5,751 nucleotides of DNA from Chloroflexota bacterium (GTDB lineage Bacteria > Chloroflexota > Dehalococcoidia > GIF9 > UBA5629), in NCBI GenBank assembly GCA_026389695.1, contig JAPLHI010000062.1:1-5751 (forward strand). Direction: 5' to 3'. The translations under genes and the position numbers were made by a program. Below the pieces are notes generated by a model. That model ran no database searches and had not been told where the DNA came from. It was given only the letters and a program-made list of their open reading frames with translations. Positions 1 to 5,454 of this stretch are shown in pieces. Within the stretch, counting starts at the first letter, position 1, and every line of letters starts with the position of its first letter.

Positions 1-97
1 CGGTGATCACCACCAGCTTATCACGCGGTATGGTGACATCTATGTTCTTTAAATTATGTTCGCGGGCGCCGCTAATAACGATATTGTCCAGGCTCAT
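1..97 (-). CDS. uvrA: Excinuclease ABC subunit A, N-terminal fragment (cut by window edge)
   Basis: The first 32 codons of UvrA, the damage-recognition ATPase of nucleotide excision repair, are visible. The reading frame begins MSLDNIVISGAREHNLKNID and continues through VTIPRDKLVVIT. This matches the very conserved UvrA start (GARxHNLKNIDxxIPRxKLxVxTG), which leads directly into the Walker A loop that must lie just outside the window. The ATG at 97-95 is the only start codon that fits, since the ATG at 116-114 and the TTG at 110-108 are in other frames. The ribosome site is weak (TTGAGAT). A possible -10 element, TAAAAT, lies at 133-128, but I see no good -35 element. A hairpin at 157-194 separates it from the transporter gene upstream, so it probably has its own transcript. 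The family call is firm; the rest of the gene cannot be judged. Confidence 0.9.
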   Translation of the reverse strand, partial: MSLDNIVISGAREHNLKNIDVTIPRDKLVVIT

Positions 98-156
98 ATC
101 TATATCTCAATGCCATAAATATATACTATTTTAGCACCTGGATACATATCGGCATA

Positions 157-194
157 AATGAAGGAGGCCGGTAGGCGTACCGGCCTTCTTCATT
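157..194 (-). terminator. 17-bp hairpin after the OFA transporter gene, no U-tract
   Basis: The arms 157-173 and 178-194 are complementary over 17 positions, with a single G-T wobble and a 4-base loop (GGCG). The hairpin starts 18 bases past the transporter stop codon, and uvrA begins 60 bases further on. The stability and position suggest a transcription end or a 3'-end-protecting structure. No run of T follows on either strand, so it is not a classical intrinsic terminator. Confidence 0.55.
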
Positions 195-212
195 ATCCTA
201 AGTTAAACGCAA

Positions 213-1478
213 TCAGGCTTTTTTAAACGGTTTCATCAGGAAGATGACAAGTATAATCGCGACTGCGGCGAGTGACGCGGTGATCATAAATGCCTTGCTA
301 TAGTCACCGAAAATATCCTTGGCCAATCCTGAAATGATGCTGCCAAGAATGGCGCCGATGCCATATGAGAAAAACACTACGCCATAGTTGCGTGCATAGT
401 GCCGGGCGCCGAAAAATATCGTTGTTGCCGTAGGAGCGATGGCAAGCCAGCCACCCAGGCACAACCACAATGCACAGAAACATGCGACGTACAGCGGCAT
501 CGTGCCAGCCCCGGCCTGAAGCATAAAGACCGCCGCAACACAGATGATCGCAAGGTTAATCAGGGCGGCCCAGCGCGGTGTTATCCTGTCGGTAAGCCAT
601 CCGAAAAGAGGCCGTCCGAGGCCGTTGAATATCGCGAAAACACCAACCAGTACCGCCGCAGCGGCGGCATCGAGCTTTATCACTTCAGTACCCACAGGGC
701 TGGATATGCCAATGGCCATCAACCCGGCCAGACTGCCGATTGTGAATGCAAGGAAAAGTCCCCAGAAGGTCGGGGTTTTGACCATTTCCGACGTGCTGAG
801 CTCTGCAGCCGCGGTAACTCCGGTTGCCTTGGGAGTCCACCCGGCCGGTTTCCAGCCGGTGACGGGGAATTTAAGGAACAGCGACAGTAATATAACGATG
901 ATGACAAACGCTATACCCATGAATATGAATGTGTTCAAGGGATTAACAGCTTTGATAAGAGCACTGGCAACATTGGCGCTGATGAAAGGTGACCCGCCGA
1001 AACCGGCGAGAGTAAGGCCGACAGCCAGGCCTTTCTTGTCGGGAAACCACCTGGCGGCAACTGCAATCGGTCCCCCGTAAGCCAGGCCAACACCACCACC
1101 ACCGATCATGCCATAGGTGATTACCACTGCCCAGATGCTGGGCCAAATATTTGGAAGAATGCCCGCCAGTATCCAGCCAAGCCCCACTAAAATACCGCCA
1201 ATGATGCCTATTTTTTTGGGGCCCAACCTATCCAATACCCGCCCTCCGAAAAACATCAAGATAGCAAAGAACATTAGAAAAATCATGAAGGGCAGGATAC
1301 CTTCAAAAGAACCAACAGTAACCTTATGCGTAGTCAAGAACCAGTTTTGCAGCGGAATTTTAAATACGCTGAAGGCATAGACGCTGCCGAGGCAGATATT
1401 GATAACAAATCCAAGTAATATGAATATCCATCTGCCGCTCTCAGCCTTCATACCGAAAAGCTTGGTATCTTCAGCCAT
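213..1478 (-). CDS. OFA-family (oxalate/formate antiporter-like) MFS transporter
   Basis: A 421-residue major facilitator with about twelve hydrophobic helices, roughly residues 17-38, 57-77, 89-108, 114-140, 152-175, 182-203, 236-260, 271-292, 304-321, 328-356, 364-388 and 395-416. The MFS loop signatures are present after helix 2 (GGRVLDRLGPKK, 78-89) and after helix 8 (GRPLFGWLTDR, 288-298). The start GSVYAFSVF (31-39) and the helix 4-5 segment ARWFPDKKGLAVG (142-154) are typical of the OFA subfamily, which carries oxalate, formate and other small carboxylates. Helix 11 reads NYGVVFFSYGIG, and I see no lysine there comparable to the substrate-binding Lys355 of OxlT, so oxalate is unlikely. 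Its place directly after acs suggests acetate or another monocarboxylate, which is inference. The ATG at 1478 has a 9-base Shine-Dalgarno match at 1497-1489, 10 bases upstream; Met10 is a less likely start. The acs terminator lies between it and acs, so it may have its own promoter, but I recognise none. Confidence 0.88.
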   Translation of the reverse strand: MAEDTKLFGMKAESGRWIFILLGFVINICLGSVYAFSVFKIPLQNWFLTTHKVTVGSFEGILPFMIFLMFFAILMFFGGRVLDRLGPKKIGIIGGILVGLGWILAGILPNIWPSIWAVVITYGMIGGGGVGLAYGGPIAVAARWFPDKKGLAVGLTLAGFGGSPFISANVASALIKAVNPLNTFIFMGIAFVIIVILLSLFLKFPVTGWKPAGWTPKATGVTAAAELSTSEMVKTPTFWGLFLAFTIGSLAGLMAIGISSPVGTEVIKLDAAAAAVLVGVFAIFNGLGRPLFGWLTDRITPRWAALINLAIICVAAVFMLQAGAGTMPLYVACFCALWLCLGGWLAIAPTATTIFFGARHYARNYGVVFFSYGIGAILGSIISGLAKDIFGDYSKAFMITASLAAVAIILVIFLMKPFKKA

Positions 1479-1530
1479 AGTGTTAGTGTCACCTCCTCAA
1501 AAATCATTCGAATAGCAAGGTATAAGGGAT

Positions 1531-1565
1531 AAAAAAACGGCGCCGCTTTGCGGCAGCGCCGTTTT
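1531..1565 (-). terminator. Intrinsic terminator of acs
   Basis: Read on the minus strand, a GC-rich stem (AAAACGGCGC paired with GCGCCGTTTT, with further GC pairs near a short AAA loop and a small bulge) is followed by a run of seven T at 1537-1531. It begins about 10 bases after the acs stop codon. This is a textbook Rho-independent terminator and marks the end of the acs transcript before the transporter gene. Confidence 0.9.
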
Positions 1566-1575
1566 ATCATTCCTG

Positions 1576-1980
1576 TTAGACCCTGTTCTTGACCAGGTCG
1601 TCCACAACAGCCGGATCAGCTAAGGTCGAAGTATCACCCAAGTTGGATACGTCGTTGGCAGCGATCTTGGTCAGGATCCTGCGCATGATCTTGCCGCTGC
1701 GGGTCTTGGGCAGGCTGTCGGCCCACTGGATTTTATCCGGTGTTGCGATGGGGCCTATCTCCTTGCGGACATGGGCGACAAGCTCTTTTTTGAGATCATC
1801 AGACTTCTGCTGGCCGGTTTTGAGGGTTACATAGGCATAGATGCCCTGGCCCTTGATGTCATGAGGCATGCCGACAACGGCCGCCTCGGCAACCTTGGGG
1901 TGGGAAACCAGAGCGCTTTCGACTTCCGCGGTACCGATCCTGTGACCGGATACGTTGATGACGTCGTCGATGCGGCCCAT
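1576..1980 (-). CDS. acs: Acetyl-CoA synthetase, C-terminal domain remnant or separate chain
   Basis: This frame of 134 residues continues acs in the same phase after the TAA. It starts MGRIDDVINVSGHRIG, the A8 hinge motif of the family, and ends with PKTRSGKIMRRIL (91-103). Lys97 there is the lysine that drives adenylation in this family and is the target of Pat acetylation and CobB/Sir2 deacetylation in studied bacteria. The ATG at 1980-1978 lies 18 bases after the stop, close enough for re-initiation. However, I see no Shine-Dalgarno sequence ahead of it, and the methionine is probably just an internal residue of the ancestral protein. The domain is intact to its stop codon and is followed about 10 bases later by the terminator. 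It is unlikely to be independently functional unless it pairs with the N-terminal piece. Confidence 0.6.
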   Translation of the reverse strand: MGRIDDVINVSGHRIGTAEVESALVSHPKVAEAAVVGMPHDIKGQGIYAYVTLKTGQQKSDDLKKELVAHVRKEIGPIATPDKIQWADSLPKTRSGKIMRRILTKIAANDVSNLGDTSTLADPAVVDDLVKNRV

Positions 1981-1998
1981 CAGCCAGAAGTAGCCGTC

Positions 1999-3555
1999 TT
2001 AGTCAACCCTGGCGCCGTCGCCGGTGGTGTATACGCCGGGGTTCTGCACGAAGTAGGTGTTCTTGAATCTCTCGGGCTCTCCATAAACCCTGCGCATAAG
2101 GCCGGGCCACGGCTTTTCGATGATCAGTGAGCCACCTTCATTAACGCCAGCCTGGGAGCGGTCTTCCCTGATAACTCTGGCTGCGACACCCGGGAACGGC
2201 AGTGTAGCCGAGCCGGGTTTGGTCGGCCAGGCGCCGGGCAGCGGTGTAATCAAAATGCCACCGGTCTCGGTCTGCCACCAGGTGTCAACGATGGGGCATT
2301 TGCCTGCGCCGATTACATTGTGATACCACATCCAGGCTTCTGGATTGATCGGTTCGCCGACCGTGCCCAGCAGCCTGAGGGAACTGAGGTCATGCTTCTT
2401 AGGCCAGTCGTCGCCCTCCTTCATGATGGCGCGGATGGCTGTGGGGGCGGTATAGAGTATATTAACTTTGTATTTTTCAATAATGTCCCAGAACCTATCG
2501 GGCTTGGGATAGTTGGGAACACCCTCGAACATAAGGCTGGTAGCGCCCTGTGCCAGGGGGCCATAAACGATGTAGCTGTGACCAGTGACCCAGCCGATAT
2601 CTGCGGTGCACCAGAAGGTATCTTCATCTTTGTAGTCGAAGATCCATTTGAAAGTGGTCATGACAAATAAAAGATAGCCGGCGGTGGTGTGCAGCACACC
2701 CTTGGGTTTGCCGGTGCTACCGCTGGTGTAAAGGATGAACAAAGGATCCTCTGCATCCATTTTCTCCGGCTCGCACGGTTTTTTAACATCATCTGCGGCC
2801 ATTTCCGCTTCCCAGGCGACGTCGCGCCCGTCTACCATGGGGGCGTTATTATTGGCGCGTTTGACAACGATTACCTTTTTGGCCAGCGGGGTTGACTGCA
2901 GCGCCTGGTCGGCATTGGCTTTGCTATTGACTATTTTGCCGCCGCGATAATATCCATCCGCGCAGATGAGCAGGGAGGATTCGCAGTCAAGCATCCTGTC
3001 TTTAAGAGCTTCGGCGCTGAAACCGCCGAAGATTATGCTGTGAATTGCGCCTATCCTGGTGCAGGCAATCATGGCAATCGCCAGTTCGGGGATCATAGGC
3101 AGGTAAATGGATACGCGGTCGCCTTTCTTAACGCCATGCTTTTTAAGTACATTGGCGAATTTGTTGACTTCGTACCATAGTTGCTCGTAAGTATAAGTCC
3201 TGGAATCTCCAATATCGCCTTCCCAGATGATAGCAGCCTTGTTTTTCCTCCAGGTGTCCAGGTGTTTGTCAAGGCAGTTAGCCGAGACATTCAGCTTGCC
3301 GCCTACGAACCATTCATGTTTGGCATTCTTGAAATCATCGATTAAGACCTTGTCCCATTTTTTGTACCACACTATCTGTTCAGCCTGTTCGGCCCAGAAT
3401 CCTTCCATATCCTCCATGCTGCGCTTGTAGATTTTTTTGTACTCCGCCATGCTTTTGATGTAAGCATTCTTGGAGAACTCCTTGGGTGGGGGGAACTTGC
3501 GGGTTTCCTCCATCATGGAGGTGATTATTTTTTTCTGTTCCGGTGTGTCTGCCAT
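1999..3555 (-). CDS. acs: Acetyl-CoA synthetase, N-terminal adenylate-forming domain (truncated at TAA)
   Basis: This 518-residue frame holds the N-terminal Acs extension (about 1-110) and the large adenylate-forming domain. It has the acetyl-CoA-synthetase-specific WWQTETGG acetate-pocket motif with its tryptophans at 426-427 and the P-loop at 276-286. It ends at TGDGARVD, a few residues before the domain hinge. As translated it lacks the roughly 130-residue C-terminal domain with the catalytic lysine, so alone it should not form acetyl-adenylate efficiently. The ATG at 3555 is chosen because no other start codon lies between it and the strong AAGGAGGA at 3578-3571. The 15-base gap is long. 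A sigma70-type promoter lies at 3741-3713. The family call is firm; whether the short protein accumulates is unknown. Confidence 0.9.
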   Translation of the reverse strand: MADTPEQKKIITSMMEETRKFPPPKEFSKNAYIKSMAEYKKIYKRSMEDMEGFWAEQAEQIVWYKKWDKVLIDDFKNAKHEWFVGGKLNVSANCLDKHLDTWRKNKAAIIWEGDIGDSRTYTYEQLWYEVNKFANVLKKHGVKKGDRVSIYLPMIPELAIAMIACTRIGAIHSIIFGGFSAEALKDRMLDCESSLLICADGYYRGGKIVNSKANADQALQSTPLAKKVIVVKRANNNAPMVDGRDVAWEAEMAADDVKKPCEPEKMDAEDPLFILYTSGSTGKPKGVLHTTAGYLLFVMTTFKWIFDYKDEDTFWCTADIGWVTGHSYIVYGPLAQGATSLMFEGVPNYPKPDRFWDIIEKYKVNILYTAPTAIRAIMKEGDDWPKKHDLSSLRLLGTVGEPINPEAWMWYHNVIGAGKCPIVDTWWQTETGGILITPLPGAWPTKPGSATLPFPGVAARVIREDRSQAGVNEGGSLIIEKPWPGLMRRVYGEPERFKNTYFVQNPGVYTTGDGARVD

Positions 3556-3570
3556 ATTGTGCTTTACTAA

Positions 3571-3578
3571 TCCTCCTT
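3571..3578 (-). promoter_or_regulatory. Shine-Dalgarno of acs, unusually far from the start
   Basis: AAGGAGGA lies 15 bases before the ATG at 3555. The in-frame codons between them (TTA GTA AAG CAC AAT) include no start codon, so the ATG is retained despite the long spacing. Confidence 0.65.
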
Positions 3579-3677
3579 ATTTTTTATTTCTTATAGAGTT
3601 GGGCGCTTTGTAGCCAGACATGAGAAGATAATGAACGTAAGGTGAATAAATTACTACCGAACTAAAAATTCATAGAT

Positions 3678-3714
3678 AAACGGATATTCCGAGCATAGTA
3701 CACCAAACGGAAAT
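3678..3714. repeat. Operator-like direct repeat over the predicted acs transcription start
   Basis: On the plus strand AAACGGATAT (3678-3687) and AAACGGAAAT (3705-3714) match at 9 of 10 positions, with starts 27 bases apart. The first belongs to a short inverted repeat, CGGA-TAT-TCCG, at 3681-3691. The second overlaps the -10 box and the predicted transcription start. This is a plausible place for a repressor site, but short AT-rich repeats arise by chance and I cannot name a regulator. Confidence 0.3.
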
Positions 3715-3741
3715 AATACAATAATGAGTTTGTAGTGTCAA
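3713..3741 (-). promoter_or_regulatory. Sigma70-type promoter of acs
   Basis: On the minus strand a perfect -35 box TTGACA (3741-3736) is followed after exactly 17 bases by TATTAT (3718-3713), five of six bases matching TATAAT. It begins one base after the stop codon of the permease gene. Transcription would start near 3706, giving acs a leader of about 150 bases. I see no strong terminator-like or riboswitch-like fold in that leader. Confidence 0.75.
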
Positions 3742-3742
3742 A

Positions 3743-4831
3743 TCAGGCTTGTAGCTTATCGGCCTGTTGCTCATTACGGAAGTACTTAAATATCTCCCAT
3801 GCCGTAGCTGCGACGGGTAGCGCCAGGATCATGCCCCAAAAACCGCCGATATAACCACCCACGACGAGCAACACCATCACAATGGCAGGATGTATCTGCA
3901 TGTACTTCCCCTGTATCCAGTTGAGGAATATGGTATTGAGCAAAACCTGTGCTATCAAAATTACAAGCAAAGCCCAGAGAACTTTATCCGGTTGCAAGGC
4001 AAGCGTAATAATGAGGATTATTACTCCGGAGATGAAAGGCCCAACGATGGGTATAAATTGAGTTACAGCGGTCACCGCCCCCAGTGCGGGCGCATACTCC
4101 ACCCCCAGGATCCAAAGACCCAGGAAAACAATGGCGCCTACGATAAGTCCGAGTATAATTTGTGAACGTATATAACGGCCCATCACATTGCCGATGATGC
4201 CCAGTATATTGCCTGTGTGCCTGGCAGTGCTTACCGGCAATAACTCATAAAAATACTTCTTGAAAGATTCATAATCGTTAAGCACAAAGAAGAGAAAGAA
4301 GGGAAGGGCGATAAAGCCCATGATGGTCGGCACACTTGCAGGTATAATGGCCATGCTGCCTACCACGAAATCCTGGATAAACTTGCCTGCAGCCGGCCCC
4401 AGGTTTGCCAGTAGTGATTCCACCCGTGCGTTTATTTCCTGCGGCAGACCGCCTTTGAAAACTTTTAACCATTCACCCAGTTGATCCATGCTCTTAGAAA
4501 TGAACTCAGGAGCCTTATTAACCAACACACTGGAGGCTGCTATCACCGCGGATCCTATGTAAACCGTGAAAAGGATTAAAACCGCCAGAAATAGAACAAA
4601 AACGATGATTATAGATATAATTCTTTTGGATTTCTGGGCCTTTCCTTTGGGCGGCAATATTTCTTCCAGCCAGCGGATCAATGGCATCAACAAATAGGCA
4701 ATCAGTATGCCGATGAGAAACGGAATTAATACAGCGCTGGAAATCACTGTGAGCCAGATCACCAGAGCTATAACAGCCAGGATCAAGACAGGGCGCCAGT
4801 ATTTTCTGAACGGGCTGCTTTCCGATGTCAT
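3743..4831 (-). CDS. AI-2E/UPF0118 family permease
   Basis: A 362-residue polytopic membrane protein of the AI-2E transporter family (Pfam AI-2E_transport), whose normal length is about 340-370. Hydrophobic segments lie near 14-30, 33-52, 70-97, 158-184, 211-242, 247-280, 285-305 and 314-345. The soluble stretch 98-157 between helices 3 and 4 is typical. Family motifs include PTIMGFIALPFFLFFVLND (168-186), QFIPIVGPFISG (258-269) and LNWIQGKYMQIHPAIV (303-318) followed by a glycine-rich last helix. Members include TqsA (autoinducer-2 export) and others linked to ion or proton antiport, so the substrate cannot be assigned. The ATG at 4831 has AAGGGGG 8 bases upstream. It follows the YtxH gene by 93 bases, and the acs promoter starts right at its 3' end. 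I see no intrinsic terminator after it. Confidence 0.9.
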   Translation of the reverse strand: MTSESSPFRKYWRPVLILAVIALVIWLTVISSAVLIPFLIGILIAYLLMPLIRWLEEILPPKGKAQKSKRIISIIIVFVLFLAVLILFTVYIGSAVIAASSVLVNKAPEFISKSMDQLGEWLKVFKGGLPQEINARVESLLANLGPAAGKFIQDFVVGSMAIIPASVPTIMGFIALPFFLFFVLNDYESFKKYFYELLPVSTARHTGNILGIIGNVMGRYIRSQIILGLIVGAIVFLGLWILGVEYAPALGAVTAVTQFIPIVGPFISGVIILIITLALQPDKVLWALLVILIAQVLLNTIFLNWIQGKYMQIHPAIVMVLLVVGGYIGGFWGMILALPVAATAWEIFKYFRNEQQADKLQA

Positions 4832-4846
4832 ATCAGGTTCCCCCTT

Positions 4847-4890
4847 CCCTTTAAGCGATACATCTAATATAACTATTTTGTATCCAAGGG
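4847..4890. repeat. Two-part inverted repeat ahead of the permease gene
   Basis: CCCTT (4847-4851) pairs with AAGGG (4886-4890), and GATAC (4857-4861) pairs with GTATC (4880-4884), giving an interrupted stem with an 18-base loop. In RNA it would touch the purine-rich region just ahead of the permease ribosome site. The stems are short, so this may be chance. I see no convincing promoter in the 93-base gap (4832-4924). Confidence 0.2.
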
Positions 4891-4924
4891 TTTTTATTTA
4901 AATCAGGTAAATAGAATGGTTGAT

Positions 4925-5137
4925 CTACTCTGCTTCGGGTTTCATTGTGCTCTGCATTTTTTCCTTTACCCGTCCTACAGCTTTGGCAGCGGCGTCCTTC
5001 ACAGCCACCGCCTTCTCTTTTGCGATCCTTCTGGTTTCGGGTCCCGATTGAGGCGCATAGAGAAAGCCTACAGCTACACCTATGACCGCCCCTATGATAA
5101 GACCTGCAAAAAATCCTGCTCCGGAATCCCTATTCAT
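4925..5137 (-). CDS. YtxH-like small membrane-anchored protein
   Basis: A 70-residue protein with a glycine-rich membrane helix at about 8-27 (GFFAGLIIGAVIGVAVGFLY). It is followed by APQSGPETR (28-36), the diagnostic YtxH turn (LYAPxSGxETR), and then a charged Ala/Lys-rich amphipathic helix (37-66). YtxH-domain proteins are common in Firmicutes, Chloroflexota and others, often annotated as general stress or gas-vesicle-like, with no established biochemical role. The ATG at 5137 is chosen over the in-frame ATG at 5263 because AAGGAGG (5150-5144) sits 6 bases before it. In addition, the extra 42 residues would be out-of-frame translation of the upstream gene. Its first 8 bases overlap the end of that gene, which implies translational coupling. 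Family assignment is good; function is unknown. Confidence 0.85.
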   Translation of the reverse strand: MNRDSGAGFFAGLIIGAVIGVAVGFLYAPQSGPETRRIAKEKAVAVKDAAAKAVGRVKEKMQSTMKPEAE

Positions 5138-5408
5138 CTTCGGCCTCCTTTTTCTTAAAAATATTGCTGATGAAATCCATCCCCTGAACGATCCCCTGTA
5201 CAATGGTACCGAACTGCATAACCGGTTTGATGACCTCTTTATCCGCATAATCCACGATTTCACCCACCTTAGATACCACCAGATCCGCGGATTCGAGCAG
5301 GGACATTGTCCTCTTATAAAATAAGTAAACTATGATGGAGATAAAAACCAGTGCTATTGTTCCTACTAATCCCCAGACGACTATAACCAGGTCCCGCCAG
5401 AATGACAT
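5130..5408 (-). CDS. Small single-pass membrane protein of unknown function
   Basis: A 92-residue protein beginning MSFWRDLVIVVWGLVG. One strongly hydrophobic helix spans about 7-30, ending in YLFYKR. It is followed by a soluble, probably helical tail (SLLESADLVVSKVGEIVDY and onward) and an acidic/basic end, KKKEAEDE. The shape resembles DUF948-type proteins, which have one N-terminal helix and then a helical region, but the similarity is too general for a firm assignment. The ATG at 5408 is 12 bases after AAGGAGGTA. A TTG at 5414, 7 bases after AAGGAGGT, is a real alternative that adds two residues. The GTG at 5435 is excluded because the ribosome site would lie inside its coding sequence. 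The gene overlaps the YtxH gene by 8 bases and follows the GNAT gene by 46 bases, so a shared operon is likely. Confidence 0.75.
   Translation of the reverse strand: MSFWRDLVIVVWGLVGTIALVFISIIVYLFYKRTMSLLESADLVVSKVGEIVDYADKEVIKPVMQFGTIVQGIVQGMDFISNIFKKKEAEDE
5144..5150 (-). promoter_or_regulatory. Shine-Dalgarno that fixes the YtxH start
   Basis: AAGGAGG lies 6 bases ahead of the ATG at 5137, within the last codons of the upstream gene. It selects the short YtxH form over a longer in-frame start at 5263. Confidence 0.75.
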
Positions 5409-5420
5409 TTCCAAAATAAT

Positions 5421-5429
5421 TACCTCCTT
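5421..5429 (-). promoter_or_regulatory. Shine-Dalgarno of the 92-residue membrane protein
   Basis: AAGGAGGTA matches the 16S rRNA tail strongly. It lies 6 to 7 bases before a TTG (5414) and 12 to 13 bases before the ATG (5408). It rules out the GTG at 5435, which is upstream of it. Confidence 0.65.
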
Positions 5430-5454
5430 GATCACACAATAATGATATTTTTAC

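Larger units (their letters stand above)
1576..3555 (-). pseudogene. acs: Acetyl-CoA synthetase gene interrupted by one in-frame TAA
   Basis: Read as one frame, this locus has 659 codons, close to the usual 650 or so residues of AMP-forming acetyl-CoA synthetase (acetate + ATP + CoA to acetyl-CoA + AMP + PPi, cytoplasmic). Every hallmark is present in order: IIFGGFSAEAL (174-184), the ATP-binding loop YTSGSTGKPKG (276-286), GEPINPEAW (400-408), WWQTETGG (426-433), TGDGAR (511-516), the hinge region GRIDD (527-531) and PKTRSGKIMRR (616-626) with the catalytic lysine at 622. Codon 519 is TAA (2001-1999), between RVD and DGYFW, where homologues usually have a charged residue such as Glu or Lys. 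A single substitution from GAA, AAA or CAA would explain it. There is no frameshift and I see no other lesion. It could be a recent pseudogene, a base-call error, or a gene expressed as two chains. The promoter upstream and the terminator downstream are both intact. Confidence 0.75.

Noticed and set aside
399..1080. Long plus-strand open frames (399-890 and 544-1080) opposite the transporter gene
   Set aside because: They are antisense to a clear MFS gene, have low-complexity, non-family-like translations and lack convincing ribosome sites.
1980..2001. A frameshift as the cause of the broken acs
   Set aside because: The two pieces are in the same frame (21 bases from the first base of the TAA to the ATG), and the codons between them translate to the expected DGYFWL, so only a nonsense codon is involved.
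1999..2001. Selenocysteine or pyrrolysine recoding of the acs stop
   Set aside because: Those use TGA and TAG. This stop is TAA, and homologues have ordinary residues at this position.
1771..2670. Plus-strand open frames (1771-2130 and 2320-2670) opposite acs
   Set aside because: They mirror conserved acs codons on the other strand. No recognisable protein features or start signals are seen.
3556..3706. Riboswitch or T-box in the acs leader
   Set aside because: Only short, weak inverted repeats are visible, with no terminator/antiterminator pair and no recognised riboswitch or T-box motif.
5138..5263. A 112-residue form of the YtxH protein starting at 5263
   Set aside because: The extra residues are an out-of-frame reading of the upstream gene, and a strong ribosome site directly precedes the ATG at 5137.
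5409..5435. GTG start at 5435 for the 92-residue membrane protein
   Set aside because: The AAGGAGGTA ribosome site would lie within codons 3 to 5, and no such site precedes the GTG.
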